From: an uncultured Lachnospiraceae bacterium
GTDB taxonomy: Bacteria > Bacillota > Clostridia > Lachnospirales > Lachnospiraceae
DNA: 48,976 nt
Direction of reading: 5' to 3'
NCBI GenBank assembly: GCA_947650005.1
Contig: CANSTU010000017.1
Span: 1-48,976 of the forward strand
Each line of letters opens with the position of its first letter. The stretch's first letter is position 1. The notes beneath the pieces are model-generated. The model searched no databases. It saw only the letters and a program-made list of their open reading frames with translations, and was not told where the DNA came from. Below, one piece after another: positions 8,570 through 15,816 of the stretch. The position numbers were made by a program, and so were the translations under genes.

Positions 8570-8890
8570 CTATTGATACAGCTTGGCGATCTCTATCAGC
8601 AGTTCTTCCATGAGATCCCGTTTATCCTCAGGGCATTTGTTATAAACATCCATCATAAAACGTGAAGTAATCTTCTCACCGGTCAGCAGATAAGTCAAGT
8701 CCATATCCATTTTCTTTTCCACCTCGAGTATCCTCTCGATGGAAAGGCGTTTGTTGCCTCGTTCTATCTCTCCGTAAAAGGTTTCTGAAATGCCCAGCAG
8801 TTTGCCTGCCTCCTTCTGGGTAAGCTTCATTTCCTCCCTACGCTCCCGAAGCCTGTCCCCAATATCCATCAGTAACTTTGACGCCGGCAT
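8570..8890 (-). CDS. XRE family helix-turn-helix regulator
   Basis: The 106-residue protein has an N-terminal HTH_3 domain: IGDRLRERREEMKLTQKEAGKLLGISETFYGEIERGNKRLSIERILEVEKKM, the canonical five-helix Cro/CI fold. The C-terminal part (residues 70-106) is a short helical tail with LLTGEKITSRF, seen in small clostridial regulators. No effector domain is visible. The ATG at 8890 is preceded by GAGAGG at 10 nt; an ATG eight codons in is possible. It has its own promoter with a 110-nt leader. It may regulate the neighbouring ugd or the MATE/arr block; the target is unknown. Confidence 0.85.
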   Translation of the reverse strand: MPASKLLMDIGDRLRERREEMKLTQKEAGKLLGISETFYGEIERGNKRLSIERILEVEKKMDMDLTYLLTGEKITSRFMMDVYNKCPEDKRDLMEELLIEIAKLYQ

Positions 8891-8933
8891 TTCATCTATT
8901 CCTCTCTTTCCTCATATATCCCAATACGTTATT

Positions 8934-8963
8934 CCATCCACAGTGTAGCGCTTTGGTGGATGG
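8934..8963 (-). promoter_or_regulatory. Leader hairpin of the XRE gene
   Basis: A perfect 8-bp stem, CCATCCAC (8934-8941) with GTGGATGG (8956-8963), sits in the leader between promoter and gene. It could be an operator for the regulator or an RNA structure. Confidence 0.4.
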
Positions 8964-9001
8964 CTATTTTGCCTTACTACAGGCCCGAATTATCTGGCGA
9001 C

Positions 9002-9031
9002 ATTATAGCACGCCCTTGATATGGTTGTCAA
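9002..9031 (-). promoter_or_regulatory. Promoter for the XRE gene
   Basis: Minus strand: -35 TTGACA (9026-9031), 18-bp spacer, -10 TATAAT (9002-9007). Both boxes are perfect consensus. Confidence 0.85.
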
Positions 9032-9176
9032 TTTGTGGGAGGCTTGGGTTCCCCCACTTTTTAGCATCGTCACATTCTGCATCATTAAAAAATGCAATAA
9101 CACGGAATCTTTGTTATAATCGGATCACCACAAACATCCAAACAATTCCGATCTTCTTTTCTACCATCAAAATATT

Positions 9177-10556
9177 CTATAGCCATTCTTTCTCCGAAAA
9201 ATTCTCCATAGTTTCCTTTATCTGTCTCCTATACGGAATAAACAAAGCCAATGCCATACCCATTGCAAGGCTGTCCGCAATCGGAGTTGCCCACGGTATA
9301 CCGTCTGCGCCGGCCACTGCATTCATAAGAAACATAAACGGAACATCCAGCCCGCCCTTACGCAATAATGACAAAACCATTGGTCTTGTCTTTTGCCCTG
9401 TAGCCTGAAAAACAGAGATAATCATCATCGTTACAGAAACTGCTGGACAGGTAATACATATGATCCTCAGAAAATGCTGCCCGTATGCAACCGTCTCTGC
9501 ATCGTCAATAAATCCCTTTACCACTGGAACAGCGCAGACAAATAGCAATACTGCCCCCACAAAAGCAACAGCCACACTATATATAAATGCAGTTTTAATG
9601 ATAGAACGCATACGCTTCCATTTGTTTGAGGCATAGTTATAACCAATCAGCGGAAGTACACCCTGTGTCGTTCCGTTTGCAATGGCAAACGCAAGCATAT
9701 CAATCTTTTTCGCAATTCCCATACCTGCTATCGCCTGATTGGAGTATGAAACTACTATCTTGTTAAGTACAGTATTTGAGAGGACCCCCATCAGCATCAT
9801 TACAAAACTCGGAAAACCGACAAGCAGTATTTCTTTGGGAATTCCCTGCTGCAAGGAATAGTTTTTTAGCGAAAATTTAATGACAGTCCGCCCACTGTTT
9901 TTGTGTAAAAGAAAGATAAAATATGTCATGGCAATCACGTTGGAAAGCATAGTGGCAATGGCAGCCCCTGTCACACCAAGCTTTAGTGGAAAAATCAGAA
10001 GAGGATCAAAAACAATATTCAAAATGCCACCTAAAGCCACACCAAAACTGGCTTCTTTAGAATAACCTTCTGCCCGGACAAGGTGTGCTAGGCACGCATT
10101 CAATACAGTAGGTATCCCACCAATCGTAATCGTCCATAATACATAGTTAGAACAATAGCCGTATGTATTCGCGTCTGTGCCCAGTAATGGGAAGATAACC
10201 GGGCGTATCAGATACATTACAACACCATAAATAAAGGAAACAGCAGCCGCACTCCATATGCTGAAGGCAGCGCACTTTTTTGCTTTTTCCTGATCTCCGA
10301 TTCCAAGGCTCCGAGAAATCAAGCTGGAACCCCCTATTCCAAACAAATTTGCAATTCCCGTAAGCATAACAAAAGGCGGCATTGCCAGTGTCGCCGCTGC
10401 AACCTGATTTGGATCATTCATCTGTCCAATGAAAAAAGTATCTGCCATGTTATAAATGACCGTTATGATTTGACTGATAACCGTGGGGATAATTAGCGTT
10501 ATAACTGCCTTTGAAACTGGCATTTGTTCAAAAAGCTCCGTATTATCTGTTTTCAT
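9177..10556 (-). CDS. MATE family multidrug efflux transporter (MepA-like)
   Basis: The 459-residue protein opens with VITLIIPTVISQIITVIYNMADTFFIGQMNDPNQVAA, the MATE signature of the MepA branch, and has about twelve membrane helices. The ATG at 10556 is chosen because GAGGAGG lies 9 nt before it; the ATG at 10565 abuts the ribosome site. It overlaps the end of the tetR gene upstream by 14 bp, so both are one transcript and the exporter is expected to be induced by the ligand of that repressor. Base composition is more AT-rich than the surrounding genes, in keeping with an acquired block. Confidence 0.92.
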   Translation of the reverse strand: MKTDNTELFEQMPVSKAVITLIIPTVISQIITVIYNMADTFFIGQMNDPNQVAAATLAMPPFVMLTGIANLFGIGGSSLISRSLGIGDQEKAKKCAAFSIWSAAAVSFIYGVVMYLIRPVIFPLLGTDANTYGYCSNYVLWTITIGGIPTVLNACLAHLVRAEGYSKEASFGVALGGILNIVFDPLLIFPLKLGVTGAAIATMLSNVIAMTYFIFLLHKNSGRTVIKFSLKNYSLQQGIPKEILLVGFPSFVMMLMGVLSNTVLNKIVVSYSNQAIAGMGIAKKIDMLAFAIANGTTQGVLPLIGYNYASNKWKRMRSIIKTAFIYSVAVAFVGAVLLFVCAVPVVKGFIDDAETVAYGQHFLRIICITCPAVSVTMMIISVFQATGQKTRPMVLSLLRKGGLDVPFMFLMNAVAGADGIPWATPIADSLAMGMALALFIPYRRQIKETMENFSEKEWL

Positions 10557-11130
10557 GGATAACATCCTCCTCTGCTTTCATCCGAACGGCAACACACTCG
10601 ATAGCAAACCGATAACTGGTATCCTTATCAATATCAGAAACAGAAAAACCACCGGTATTCTCATGTGCAAAAAATCCGTGCATAACACTTCTTAGCAAAC
10701 GTTGATAATGAATCTGCAGATCTCCTTCTATACCATAATCGGAAATAACACGCAGGATTGGCTTTGCTATCTTTTCTGCTTCCGATTCCAATAACGGGAT
10801 ATCAAGCGTATGTACACCCATGATAATGCGGTAAAGCTCTGTATGCTCTCTGGCAAATTGACGATAGGTATCAGCAAGCGAAAAGAGCGCTTCATCCCGT
10901 AACTTGTCTGCAATTGCCGCTTCTTCTAACCCAGTCAGCATATTGACGGCACAGATTCCAACCTCCTCTAACAAATCGTTCTGCCCTTGGATATGGTTAT
11001 ACAGCGATGAAACCTGTACTCCTAATGAAGCCGCCAGATTGCGCAAGGAAAAAGCAGACAGCCCTTTTTCCTCAATTTGTCCCAATGCTGTATTAATTAA
11101 AATTTCTTTTGTCAGTCCTTTTTTTGCCAT
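10543..11130 (-). CDS. TetR family repressor of the MATE gene
   Basis: The 195-residue protein has an N-terminal HTH (LTKEILINTALGQIEEKGLSAFSLRNLAASLGVQVSSLYNHIQGQNDLL) followed by a helical ligand domain. The ATG at 11130 follows GGAG at 6 nt; the in-frame ATG at 11157 lies inside an operator. Its end overlaps the MATE gene. Two palindromic sites of identical type flank its -10 box, so it very probably represses its own operon. Ligand is unknown; by analogy it would be a substrate of the exporter. Confidence 0.92.
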   Translation of the reverse strand: MAKKGLTKEILINTALGQIEEKGLSAFSLRNLAASLGVQVSSLYNHIQGQNDLLEEVGICAVNMLTGLEEAAIADKLRDEALFSLADTYRQFAREHTELYRIIMGVHTLDIPLLESEAEKIAKPILRVISDYGIEGDLQIHYQRLLRSVMHGFFAHENTGGFSVSDIDKDTSYRFAIECVAVRMKAEEDVIHENR

Positions 11131-11144
11131 TTTATTCTCCATAC

Positions 11145-11195
11145 GAACAGTGTTCATAACAACTCCATTTTAAGTGAACACTGTTCGTTTGTCAA
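11145..11195 (-). promoter_or_regulatory. tetR-MATE promoter with two palindromic operators
   Basis: Minus strand: -35 TTGACA (11190-11195), 17-bp spacer, -10 TAAAAT (11167-11172). GAACACTGTTC at 11176-11186 fills the spacer and GAACAGTGTTC at 11145-11155 lies just past the expected start. The two 11-bp palindromes are mirror versions of each other, as expected for TetR dimers. Confidence 0.85.
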
Positions 11196-11278
11196 TATTT
11201 TTTTAGGAAGATAATATAGAATTCACATTGACTGCAATGCCTTATTCCATATAGCATCTTCCATTTTTTTGCAAATAC

Positions 11279-11297
11279 ACTATAGAAACAACCGGAA
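11279..11297 (+). repeat. Direct repeat copy left of arr
   Basis: ACTATAGAAACAACCGGAA matches 12234-12252 at 18 of 19 bases. The two copies bracket the arr gene and its leader, 955 bp apart. A duplicated promoter-proximal segment is one explanation. Confidence 0.55.
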
Positions 11298-11333
11298 TCC
11301 GTCTTCCGTTAACAGCTTGTATCTTTTGATGTA

Positions 11334-11747
11334 TCAGTCAATTGCTTTGATCCCCATTTCAGACAATTTTTTTAGATTTTCCAACATATTATTTAACATT
11401 TCAGGGGAATGCCCTTCCCATTTGGTTACCTCTGCCACAATTTTGAGCGGTTGCTTTGATCTGTACGATTTTGTTGGATTGCCAGGAAATTTCTGATCCG
11501 TAAGATTTGGATCGTCTTCAAAATCCCCTGTTGGCTCGACAACGTATATTCTTTCTTTCCCCTCTCCCTCTGCTAGTTCTGCTCCCCAAATTGCGGCATC
11601 CAAAGTCCCCGCAAAGTAAACATATTCAGATTTTCTATTATCTTTATAATTCTTTTTCTTTCCGGTGATGATTAAATCTCCTCTTTTCAAATCCGCTTTT
11701 GTTCCATGAAAAAAAGAACCTCGGCTAAATACTATTTTTTCACTCAT
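11334..11747 (-). CDS. arr: NAD+-rifampin ADP-ribosyltransferase
   Basis: The 137-residue protein matches the Arr family along its whole length: FFHGTKADLKRGDLI, YVYFAGTLDAAIWGAELAEGEG, IYVVEPTGDFEDDPN, KFPGNPTKSYRS. The His of FFHGTK, the Tyr of YVYF and the Asp of the FEDDPN region correspond to the NAD-binding and catalytic positions known in mycobacterial Arr. The enzyme transfers ADP-ribose to the C23 hydroxyl of rifamycins and inactivates them. The ATG at 11747 follows AAGGAG. The gene sits alone in AT-rich sequence with a possible promoter 260 nt upstream. Activity is inferred from family, not shown. Confidence 0.93.
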   Translation of the reverse strand: MSEKIVFSRGSFFHGTKADLKRGDLIITGKKKNYKDNRKSEYVYFAGTLDAAIWGAELAEGEGKERIYVVEPTGDFEDDPNLTDQKFPGNPTKSYRSKQPLKIVAEVTKWEGHSPEMLNNMLENLKKLSEMGIKAID

Positions 11748-12007
11748 CTGATTTTCTCCTTCACAAGCCAAAACAATCTGGCCATCTAATGGATGTTCTC
11801 TCTTATCTTAATCGCAGCATCCTACGGCCACATAGGGCGGCGTATTTTGAAATGGACGATGAGAACATGACTTTTCCGCGATTGTTCATGAATATAGTCG
11901 GTTGGCTGTTTTATTACCATCAACGGGTATTTACTATATCATCTGTTGCCTTTGTTACACTGATTGCGGCCATGGCATCAACTCCATTTCATCTATCACT
12001 TATTATA

Positions 12008-12036
12008 ATTATGCCGTACGTTTTTGTGTACGTCAA
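12008..12036 (-). promoter_or_regulatory. Candidate promoter for arr
   Basis: Minus strand: -35 TTGACG (12031-12036), 17-bp spacer, -10 CATAAT (12008-12013). The spacer carries a short inverted repeat, GTAC..GTAC. The implied leader is about 250 nt, long for a simple gene. Confidence 0.45.
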
Positions 12037-12233
12037 CAGCTCCCATCCATCCTAATGTCAATCCCTCATAAATAACAGCTTCTATTCGTGCGGTTAGTGT
12101 CACTCTATCTTTAAACTATTATTCATGTGATGCTCTTTTATCTCCTGTTCCCGCGGCGCCCTTTCCCAGGAATAGCCACATTGGGCCGTCTTACCATTGC
12201 CTTGCAGGAATAATATTCTCATCTTGGGTACAT

Positions 12234-12252
12234 ACTATAGAAAGAACCGGAA
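12234..12252 (+). repeat. Direct repeat copy right of arr
   Basis: ACTATAGAAAGAACCGGAA, one mismatch to 11279-11297. It lies about 100 nt before the ferredoxin gene and could contain its -10 region (TACTAT). Confidence 0.55.
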
Positions 12253-12329
12253 ATACGCACGCATAGAAACGTGCAGACGAAAGGAAGGGTGAAGGATTTA
12301 TGTGATCTTTCGCTCTTCCTGAGTTGTAC

Positions 12330-12359
12330 GCGCGCTAAAGCGCGCAGATGGGAGCAAAT
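12330..12359 (+). promoter_or_regulatory. Hairpin-SD element before the ferredoxin gene
   Basis: GCGCGC-TAAA-GCGCGC (12330-12345) ends 14 nt before the ATG; AGATGGGAGCAAAT fills the gap and holds the ribosome site GGGAG. Confidence 0.75.
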
Positions 12360-12548
12360 ATGAATGCATGTGTGGATCAATTAACCTGTATCGGCTGTGG
12401 GATGTGTCCCGGTATAGCCCCGGAGGTGTTTCAGATGGGCGGAAGCGGTAAGGCAGAGGCCTTTGCTCCCGCTACCGCCGAAAATAAGGACTCCGTTCAG
12501 GAGGCCATCGATTCCTGCCCCGTATCGGCGATTTCCTGGCAGGCTTAG
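12360..12548 (+). CDS. Small 4Fe-4S ferredoxin
   Basis: The 62-residue protein has C-x-x-C-x-x-C in CIGCGMCPG and a fourth Cys in IDSCPVSAI, enough for one [4Fe-4S] cluster of the Fer4_13/Fer4_15 type. It carries low-potential electrons in the cytoplasm; the partner enzyme is unknown. The ATG at 12360 is chosen since the ATG at 12348 is part of the ribosome site itself. It is monocistronic: hairpin-SD element in front, terminator behind. Confidence 0.9.
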   Translation: MNACVDQLTCIGCGMCPGIAPEVFQMGGSGKAEAFAPATAENKDSVQEAIDSCPVSAISWQA

Positions 12549-12594
12549 GTCTCCCTGGACGCACTCTTCTGTAAAATAGTCATTTGTTTATACT

Positions 12595-12634
12595 AAAATC
12601 CATCTGTTTTTTCTAACAGGTGGATTTTTTATTT
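12595..12634 (+). terminator. Terminator after ferredoxin
   Basis: AAATCCATCTGTT and AACAGGTGGATTT form a 13-bp stem with one G-T pair, followed by a run of T. It separates ferredoxin from the uronate genes. Confidence 0.85.
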
Positions 12635-12663
12635 GATAAAATAAAGAAAAAAGGAGATTGTTT

Positions 12664-13830
12664 ATGGGAAACTACAATGTAAAAGGGGCAGACCTGGAGT
12701 GGCTGGACGGCGTATACGAAAAACTCCTGATTAAAATGGAAAAGGAATGCGCCAGGGTGGGGTCCAATATCCCCTATACCCCGCAAAACGGAAGATACCA
12801 GGATCTGGGTATGCCCGGCGGGCTGTATTTTTGGACCAACGGCTTCTGGCCGGGAATCCTTTGGCAAATGTATGGAGCCACAGGCCAGGAGGCCTACAGG
12901 AAAGCGGCGGAGGGCGTGGAAGAACGGCTGGACGAGACGCTTCATGGGTTTGAGGGGCTGCACCACGATGTGGGCTTCATGTTCCTGCCCTCTTCCGTGA
13001 TCAATTATCGGGAAACGAAGAATCCGGATTCCAGGCGTCGTTCCCTCCATGCCGCCAATCTGTTGGCCGGACGGTTCAATCCCGTGGGCAAATATATCCG
13101 GGCGTGGAACGAAAGTTTCCAAGGCAGCGGAGCGGATATCAGCGGATGGATGATCATTGACTGTCTCATGAACATTCCTCTGCTGTATTGGGCCAGCCGG
13201 GAAACCGGAGATCCCCGTTTTACGCATATCGCCGTAAGCCATGCGAAAACAGCACAAAGGTACATAGCTAGGGAGGATGGAAGCTGTAATCATATCGTGA
13301 TATTTGATTCCCAATCCGGAGAATTCGTGGACAACCCCGGCGGACAGGGCTACGAAAAGGGATCCGCATGGAGCCGCGGACAGTCCTGGGCCGTCTATGG
13401 GTTTGCCCTCAGTTATCGGCACACCGGAGATGAATCCTTCCTGAATACAGCAAAGCAGTGCGCCCATTATTGTATTTCCAATCTGGCCGTTTCCGACTGG
13501 CTCCCTCTGGTAGACTACCGCGCGCCCGAAGAGCCTGTGAAGTACGATTCCACAGCCGGTATGATTACCGCCTGCGGCCTGCTGGAACTGGCCGAACATG
13601 TGGGAGAGCTGGAAAAAAATCTGTACATCAAAGCCGCCATCCGCATCCTGAAAGCCTGCGACGCCAAATTCAGCAACTGGGATCCGGAAGTGGATTCCAT
13701 TGTGGATGGAGGAACCTTCTTCTATCATGATCCCTCCGGGGAAAATACGGAAGTGCCCATTATTTACGGGGACTATTATTTCATCGAAGCGATCCTGCGT
13801 CTCAAGGATAAGGCGCTCTTTCTGTGGTAA
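12664..13830 (+). CDS. GH88 unsaturated glucuronyl hydrolase
   Basis: The 388-residue protein belongs to glycoside hydrolase family 88, (alpha/alpha)6-barrel enzymes that hydrate and release the 4,5-unsaturated uronic acid left at the non-reducing end by polysaccharide lyases. HHDVGFMFLPSS (Asp near residue 102) and IDCLMNIPLLYW (Asp near 165) match the two conserved aspartates. No signal peptide, so it is cytoplasmic and acts on imported oligosaccharides. AAGGAG lies 7 nt before the ATG at 12664. It leads a run with the discoidin-like gene, kduI and kduD, which process the unsaturated product. The natural polymer (glycosaminoglycan, ulvan or rhamnogalacturonan type) cannot be told. Confidence 0.9.
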   Translation: MGNYNVKGADLEWLDGVYEKLLIKMEKECARVGSNIPYTPQNGRYQDLGMPGGLYFWTNGFWPGILWQMYGATGQEAYRKAAEGVEERLDETLHGFEGLHHDVGFMFLPSSVINYRETKNPDSRRRSLHAANLLAGRFNPVGKYIRAWNESFQGSGADISGWMIIDCLMNIPLLYWASRETGDPRFTHIAVSHAKTAQRYIAREDGSCNHIVIFDSQSGEFVDNPGGQGYEKGSAWSRGQSWAVYGFALSYRHTGDESFLNTAKQCAHYCISNLAVSDWLPLVDYRAPEEPVKYDSTAGMITACGLLELAEHVGELEKNLYIKAAIRILKACDAKFSNWDPEVDSIVDGGTFFYHDPSGENTEVPIIYGDYYFIEAILRLKDKALFLW

Positions 13831-13840
13831 GGAGGTTTTC

Positions 13841-14641
13841 ATGTCTGAATTATGTCTAAAGGTATTGGACGGCAGGGGCCAAACCCTGGCGGTTGGCAGG
13901 GGGACGGATGAAGCCTGTTTGGTTTTCACCCGGGAATATCAGGAAGGAGATCTGATCCTCTTCCAGTCCTCTGAAACCGGGCAGTATATCTGGCTCCAAT
14001 TCGACGATGCTTTGGGAAAAACCTTGGTCTATGTCACTGGCCTGGTATTTTTCCGCATACCCTTCGGGGAAAGATGCGACAGCCTCTCCCCCAAGGCTTT
14101 TCAGGGGAAAAAGCATCTGATCTGCGCAAGGGCCGCAAGGGATTTTGAGATAGACTCCTATCGGAACCTTGCCGTCAACATATATGATCAGAACAACAGC
14201 CAGAATCTATATCCCCATGCCACAGCGAATGTGGAGACCAGAGACGAGGCCGTTTTTGCGGCGCGCAACGCCATTGACGGCATAACCGTCACGGACTGCC
14301 ATGGAGAGTGGCCCTATGGTTCATGGGGAATCAATCGGCAGGACGATGCGAAGTTCCGAATCGATTTTGGGACGGATGTAGCGATTGACCGCATAATTTT
14401 ATATACAAGGGCTGATTTTCCCCATGATAACTGGTGGAACCGGGTATCGTTTACCTTTTCCGACGGCAGCGAATTGGACTGGGAGCTGCAAAAGGGCGGA
14501 ATGGCCCAGGAAATCCGGTTTGAGGAGAAACGGGTCAACTGGCTGGAAATGCATGATATGAAAAAGGCGGACGACCCTTCCCCGTTTCCGGCCCTGTCCC
14601 AGATCGAGGTCTACGGCAGGCCCTGCCGCACAGGAAGCTGA
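13841..14641 (+). CDS. Cytoplasmic discoidin-like carbohydrate-binding protein
   Basis: The 266-residue protein has two parts. Residues 1-100 are a beta-rich domain of unknown type (LCLKVLDGRGQTLAVG...). Residues 105-260 resemble F5/8 type C domains: NVETRDEAVFAARNAIDG, then FRIDFGTDVAIDRIILYTR, and the closing ALSQIEVYG. Such beta-sandwiches bind sugars. There is no signal peptide or catalytic motif. The start follows GGAGG at 5 nt and lies 10 bp after GH88, so the two are co-translated. A sugar-binding or chaperone role for the GH88 pathway is inference. Confidence 0.65.
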   Translation: MSELCLKVLDGRGQTLAVGRGTDEACLVFTREYQEGDLILFQSSETGQYIWLQFDDALGKTLVYVTGLVFFRIPFGERCDSLSPKAFQGKKHLICARAARDFEIDSYRNLAVNIYDQNNSQNLYPHATANVETRDEAVFAARNAIDGITVTDCHGEWPYGSWGINRQDDAKFRIDFGTDVAIDRIILYTRADFPHDNWWNRVSFTFSDGSELDWELQKGGMAQEIRFEEKRVNWLEMHDMKKADDPSPFPALSQIEVYGRPCRTGS

Positions 14642-14818
14642 TTTGAACGCCCGCTTATGCGGGCAGATGGGAGCAAGATTGAAAGAAGGACGCTTTCAAT
14701 CTCCCTGATTTGAATGCCCGCTTATGCGGGCAGACGGGAGCAAGATTGAAAGAAGGACGCTTTCAATCTCCCTGATTTGAATGCCCGCTTATGCGGGCAG
14801 ATGGGAGCAAGATTAAAA
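14642..14818 (+). repeat. Tandem array of three 67-bp hairpin-SD units before kduI
   Basis: Three units start at 14642, 14709 and 14776, exactly 67 bp apart. Each has GCCCGC-TTAT-GCGGGC (14649-14664, 14716-14731, 14783-14798), then AGATGGGAGCAAG, then a second stem ATTGAAAG/CTTTCAAT, then CTCCCTGATTTGAAT. Units differ at only a few bases (AACG for AATG; AGACGGG for AGATGGG); the third lacks the second stem. CTCCC can pair with GGGAG, closing an outer stem that would hide the ribosome-binding sequence. Confidence 0.88.
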
Positions 14819-14839
14819 TTCGAAAATATCAATCTTGGA

Positions 14840-14864
14840 CTTTGGGACGTTATTCGTCCCAAAG
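14840..14864 (+). other. Perfect 10-bp hairpin between array and kduI
   Basis: CTTTGGGACG (14840-14849) pairs with CGTCCCAAAG (14855-14864) around TTATT. No T tract follows, so it is not a standard terminator; it lies in the kduI leader. Confidence 0.7.
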
Positions 14865-14881
14865 TTCCAGCTAATTAAAAT

Positions 14882-14910
14882 GTCGCTTACGCGGCGGAAT
14901 GGGAGGAAAC
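14882..14910 (+). promoter_or_regulatory. Hairpin-SD element before kduI
   Basis: GTCGC-TTAC-GCGGC (one T-G pair) ends 15 nt before the ATG, followed by GGAATGGGAGGAAAC with the ribosome site GGGAGG. Confidence 0.7.
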
Positions 14911-15771
14911 ATGGAAGTAAGGACGGCATCTTCACCTAAGGACGTGAAACACTATACAACCCAAAGGCTGCGGGAAGAATTCTTGATTCAGGATCTCTTC
15001 ATCCCTGGTAAAATCAAACTGATCTACAGCCACATTGACCGGATTATCACTGGTGCGGCGGTTCCAACGCAGCCACTTTCCCTCACTGCGGGAGAGGAGC
15101 TTCGGGCGGCCTATTTTCTGGAACGCAGGGAAATGGGGGTTATCAACATCGGCGGCCCAGGCCGAATCCTGGTGGACGGAAAAACCTGGCAACTCGGCCA
15201 TAAGGACGGCATGTATCTGGGAATGGGCGCCAGAGATATCGTATTTGAAAGCCAGGATTGCGAAAATCCGGCCAAGTTCTATTTTAACAGCACCCCTGCC
15301 CATCAAAGCCATCCCACCGTACTGATCAGGCCGGAAGGCGAAGCCGGAGAAGGAGTCGTCCTCATTAAGGATGAAAACAAGGTGGAACTGGGAGATCTGG
15401 AGAATTCCAACCACAGAACCATCTGCAAATACATTCTGCCCGGCCAGGTGGAAAGCTGCCAGTTGGTGATGGGAATGACCCATTTGGAGCCGGGAAGCGT
15501 ATGGAATACCATGCCCTGCCATACCCATGACCGGAGGATGGAAGTCTATCTGTATTTTGACATGGATCAGGATTCCCTGGTGATGCACTATATGGGAGAG
15601 CCGGAGGAGACCAGGCATATCGTGGTACGGAACGAGGAAGCGGTGATTTCTCCCAGTTGGTCCATCCATGCGGGCAGCGGCACCAAAGCGTACACCTTCA
15701 TCTGGGGCATGGCCGGAGAGAATCAGGCCTTTGACGATATGGACTCCATCTCCATGGCCGAACTGAAATAG
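14911..15771 (+). CDS. kduI: 5-dehydro-4-deoxy-D-glucuronate isomerase
   Basis: The 286-residue cupin isomerises 5-keto-4-deoxyuronate (the ring-opened unsaturated uronate released by GH88) to 2,5-diketo-3-deoxygluconate. The zinc site is visible as CHTHDRRMEVYLYF near residues 202-215, and the C-terminal WSIHAGSGTKAYTFIWGM is a family signature. The ATG at 14911 follows GGGAGG; an upstream in-frame ATG overlaps that site. It is followed closely by kduD, the next pathway enzyme. Confidence 0.95.
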   Translation: MEVRTASSPKDVKHYTTQRLREEFLIQDLFIPGKIKLIYSHIDRIITGAAVPTQPLSLTAGEELRAAYFLERREMGVINIGGPGRILVDGKTWQLGHKDGMYLGMGARDIVFESQDCENPAKFYFNSTPAHQSHPTVLIRPEGEAGEGVVLIKDENKVELGDLENSNHRTICKYILPGQVESCQLVMGMTHLEPGSVWNTMPCHTHDRRMEVYLYFDMDQDSLVMHYMGEPEETRHIVVRNEEAVISPSWSIHAGSGTKAYTFIWGMAGENQAFDDMDSISMAELK

Positions 15772-15786
15772 CCGCGTAATGAAAGA

Positions 15787-15816
15787 GCCGCCTCCGGCGG
15801 CAGAATGCGAGGAAAC
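15787..15816 (+). promoter_or_regulatory. Hairpin-SD element before kduD
   Basis: GCCGCC-TCC-GGCGGC ends 15 nt before the ATG, followed by AGAATGCGAGGAAAC. It sits within the kduI-kduD intergenic gap, so the element is not confined to transcript 5' ends. Confidence 0.72.

Larger units (their letters stand above)
11748..12328. other. Gene-poor AT-rich stretch upstream of arr
   Basis: No convincing gene is seen in these 580 bases. An 88-codon plus-strand frame at 11789-12055 lacks a ribosome site and any family signature. The minus strand holds a candidate arr promoter. At 12252-12328 there is a degraded hairpin-SD unit (GCACG/CGTGC, then AGACG, then a CGAAAG/CTTTCG stem) preceding the ferredoxin copy. 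Confidence 0.5.

Noticed and set aside
11789-12055. 88-codon plus-strand frame in front of arr
   Set aside because: Contains a hydrophobic stretch but no ribosome site, no family motif and AT-rich noise; the region more likely holds the arr leader and promoter.
14840-14864. Terminator ahead of kduI
   Set aside because: The 10-bp stem is perfect but is not followed by T residues, so it is listed only as a hairpin.
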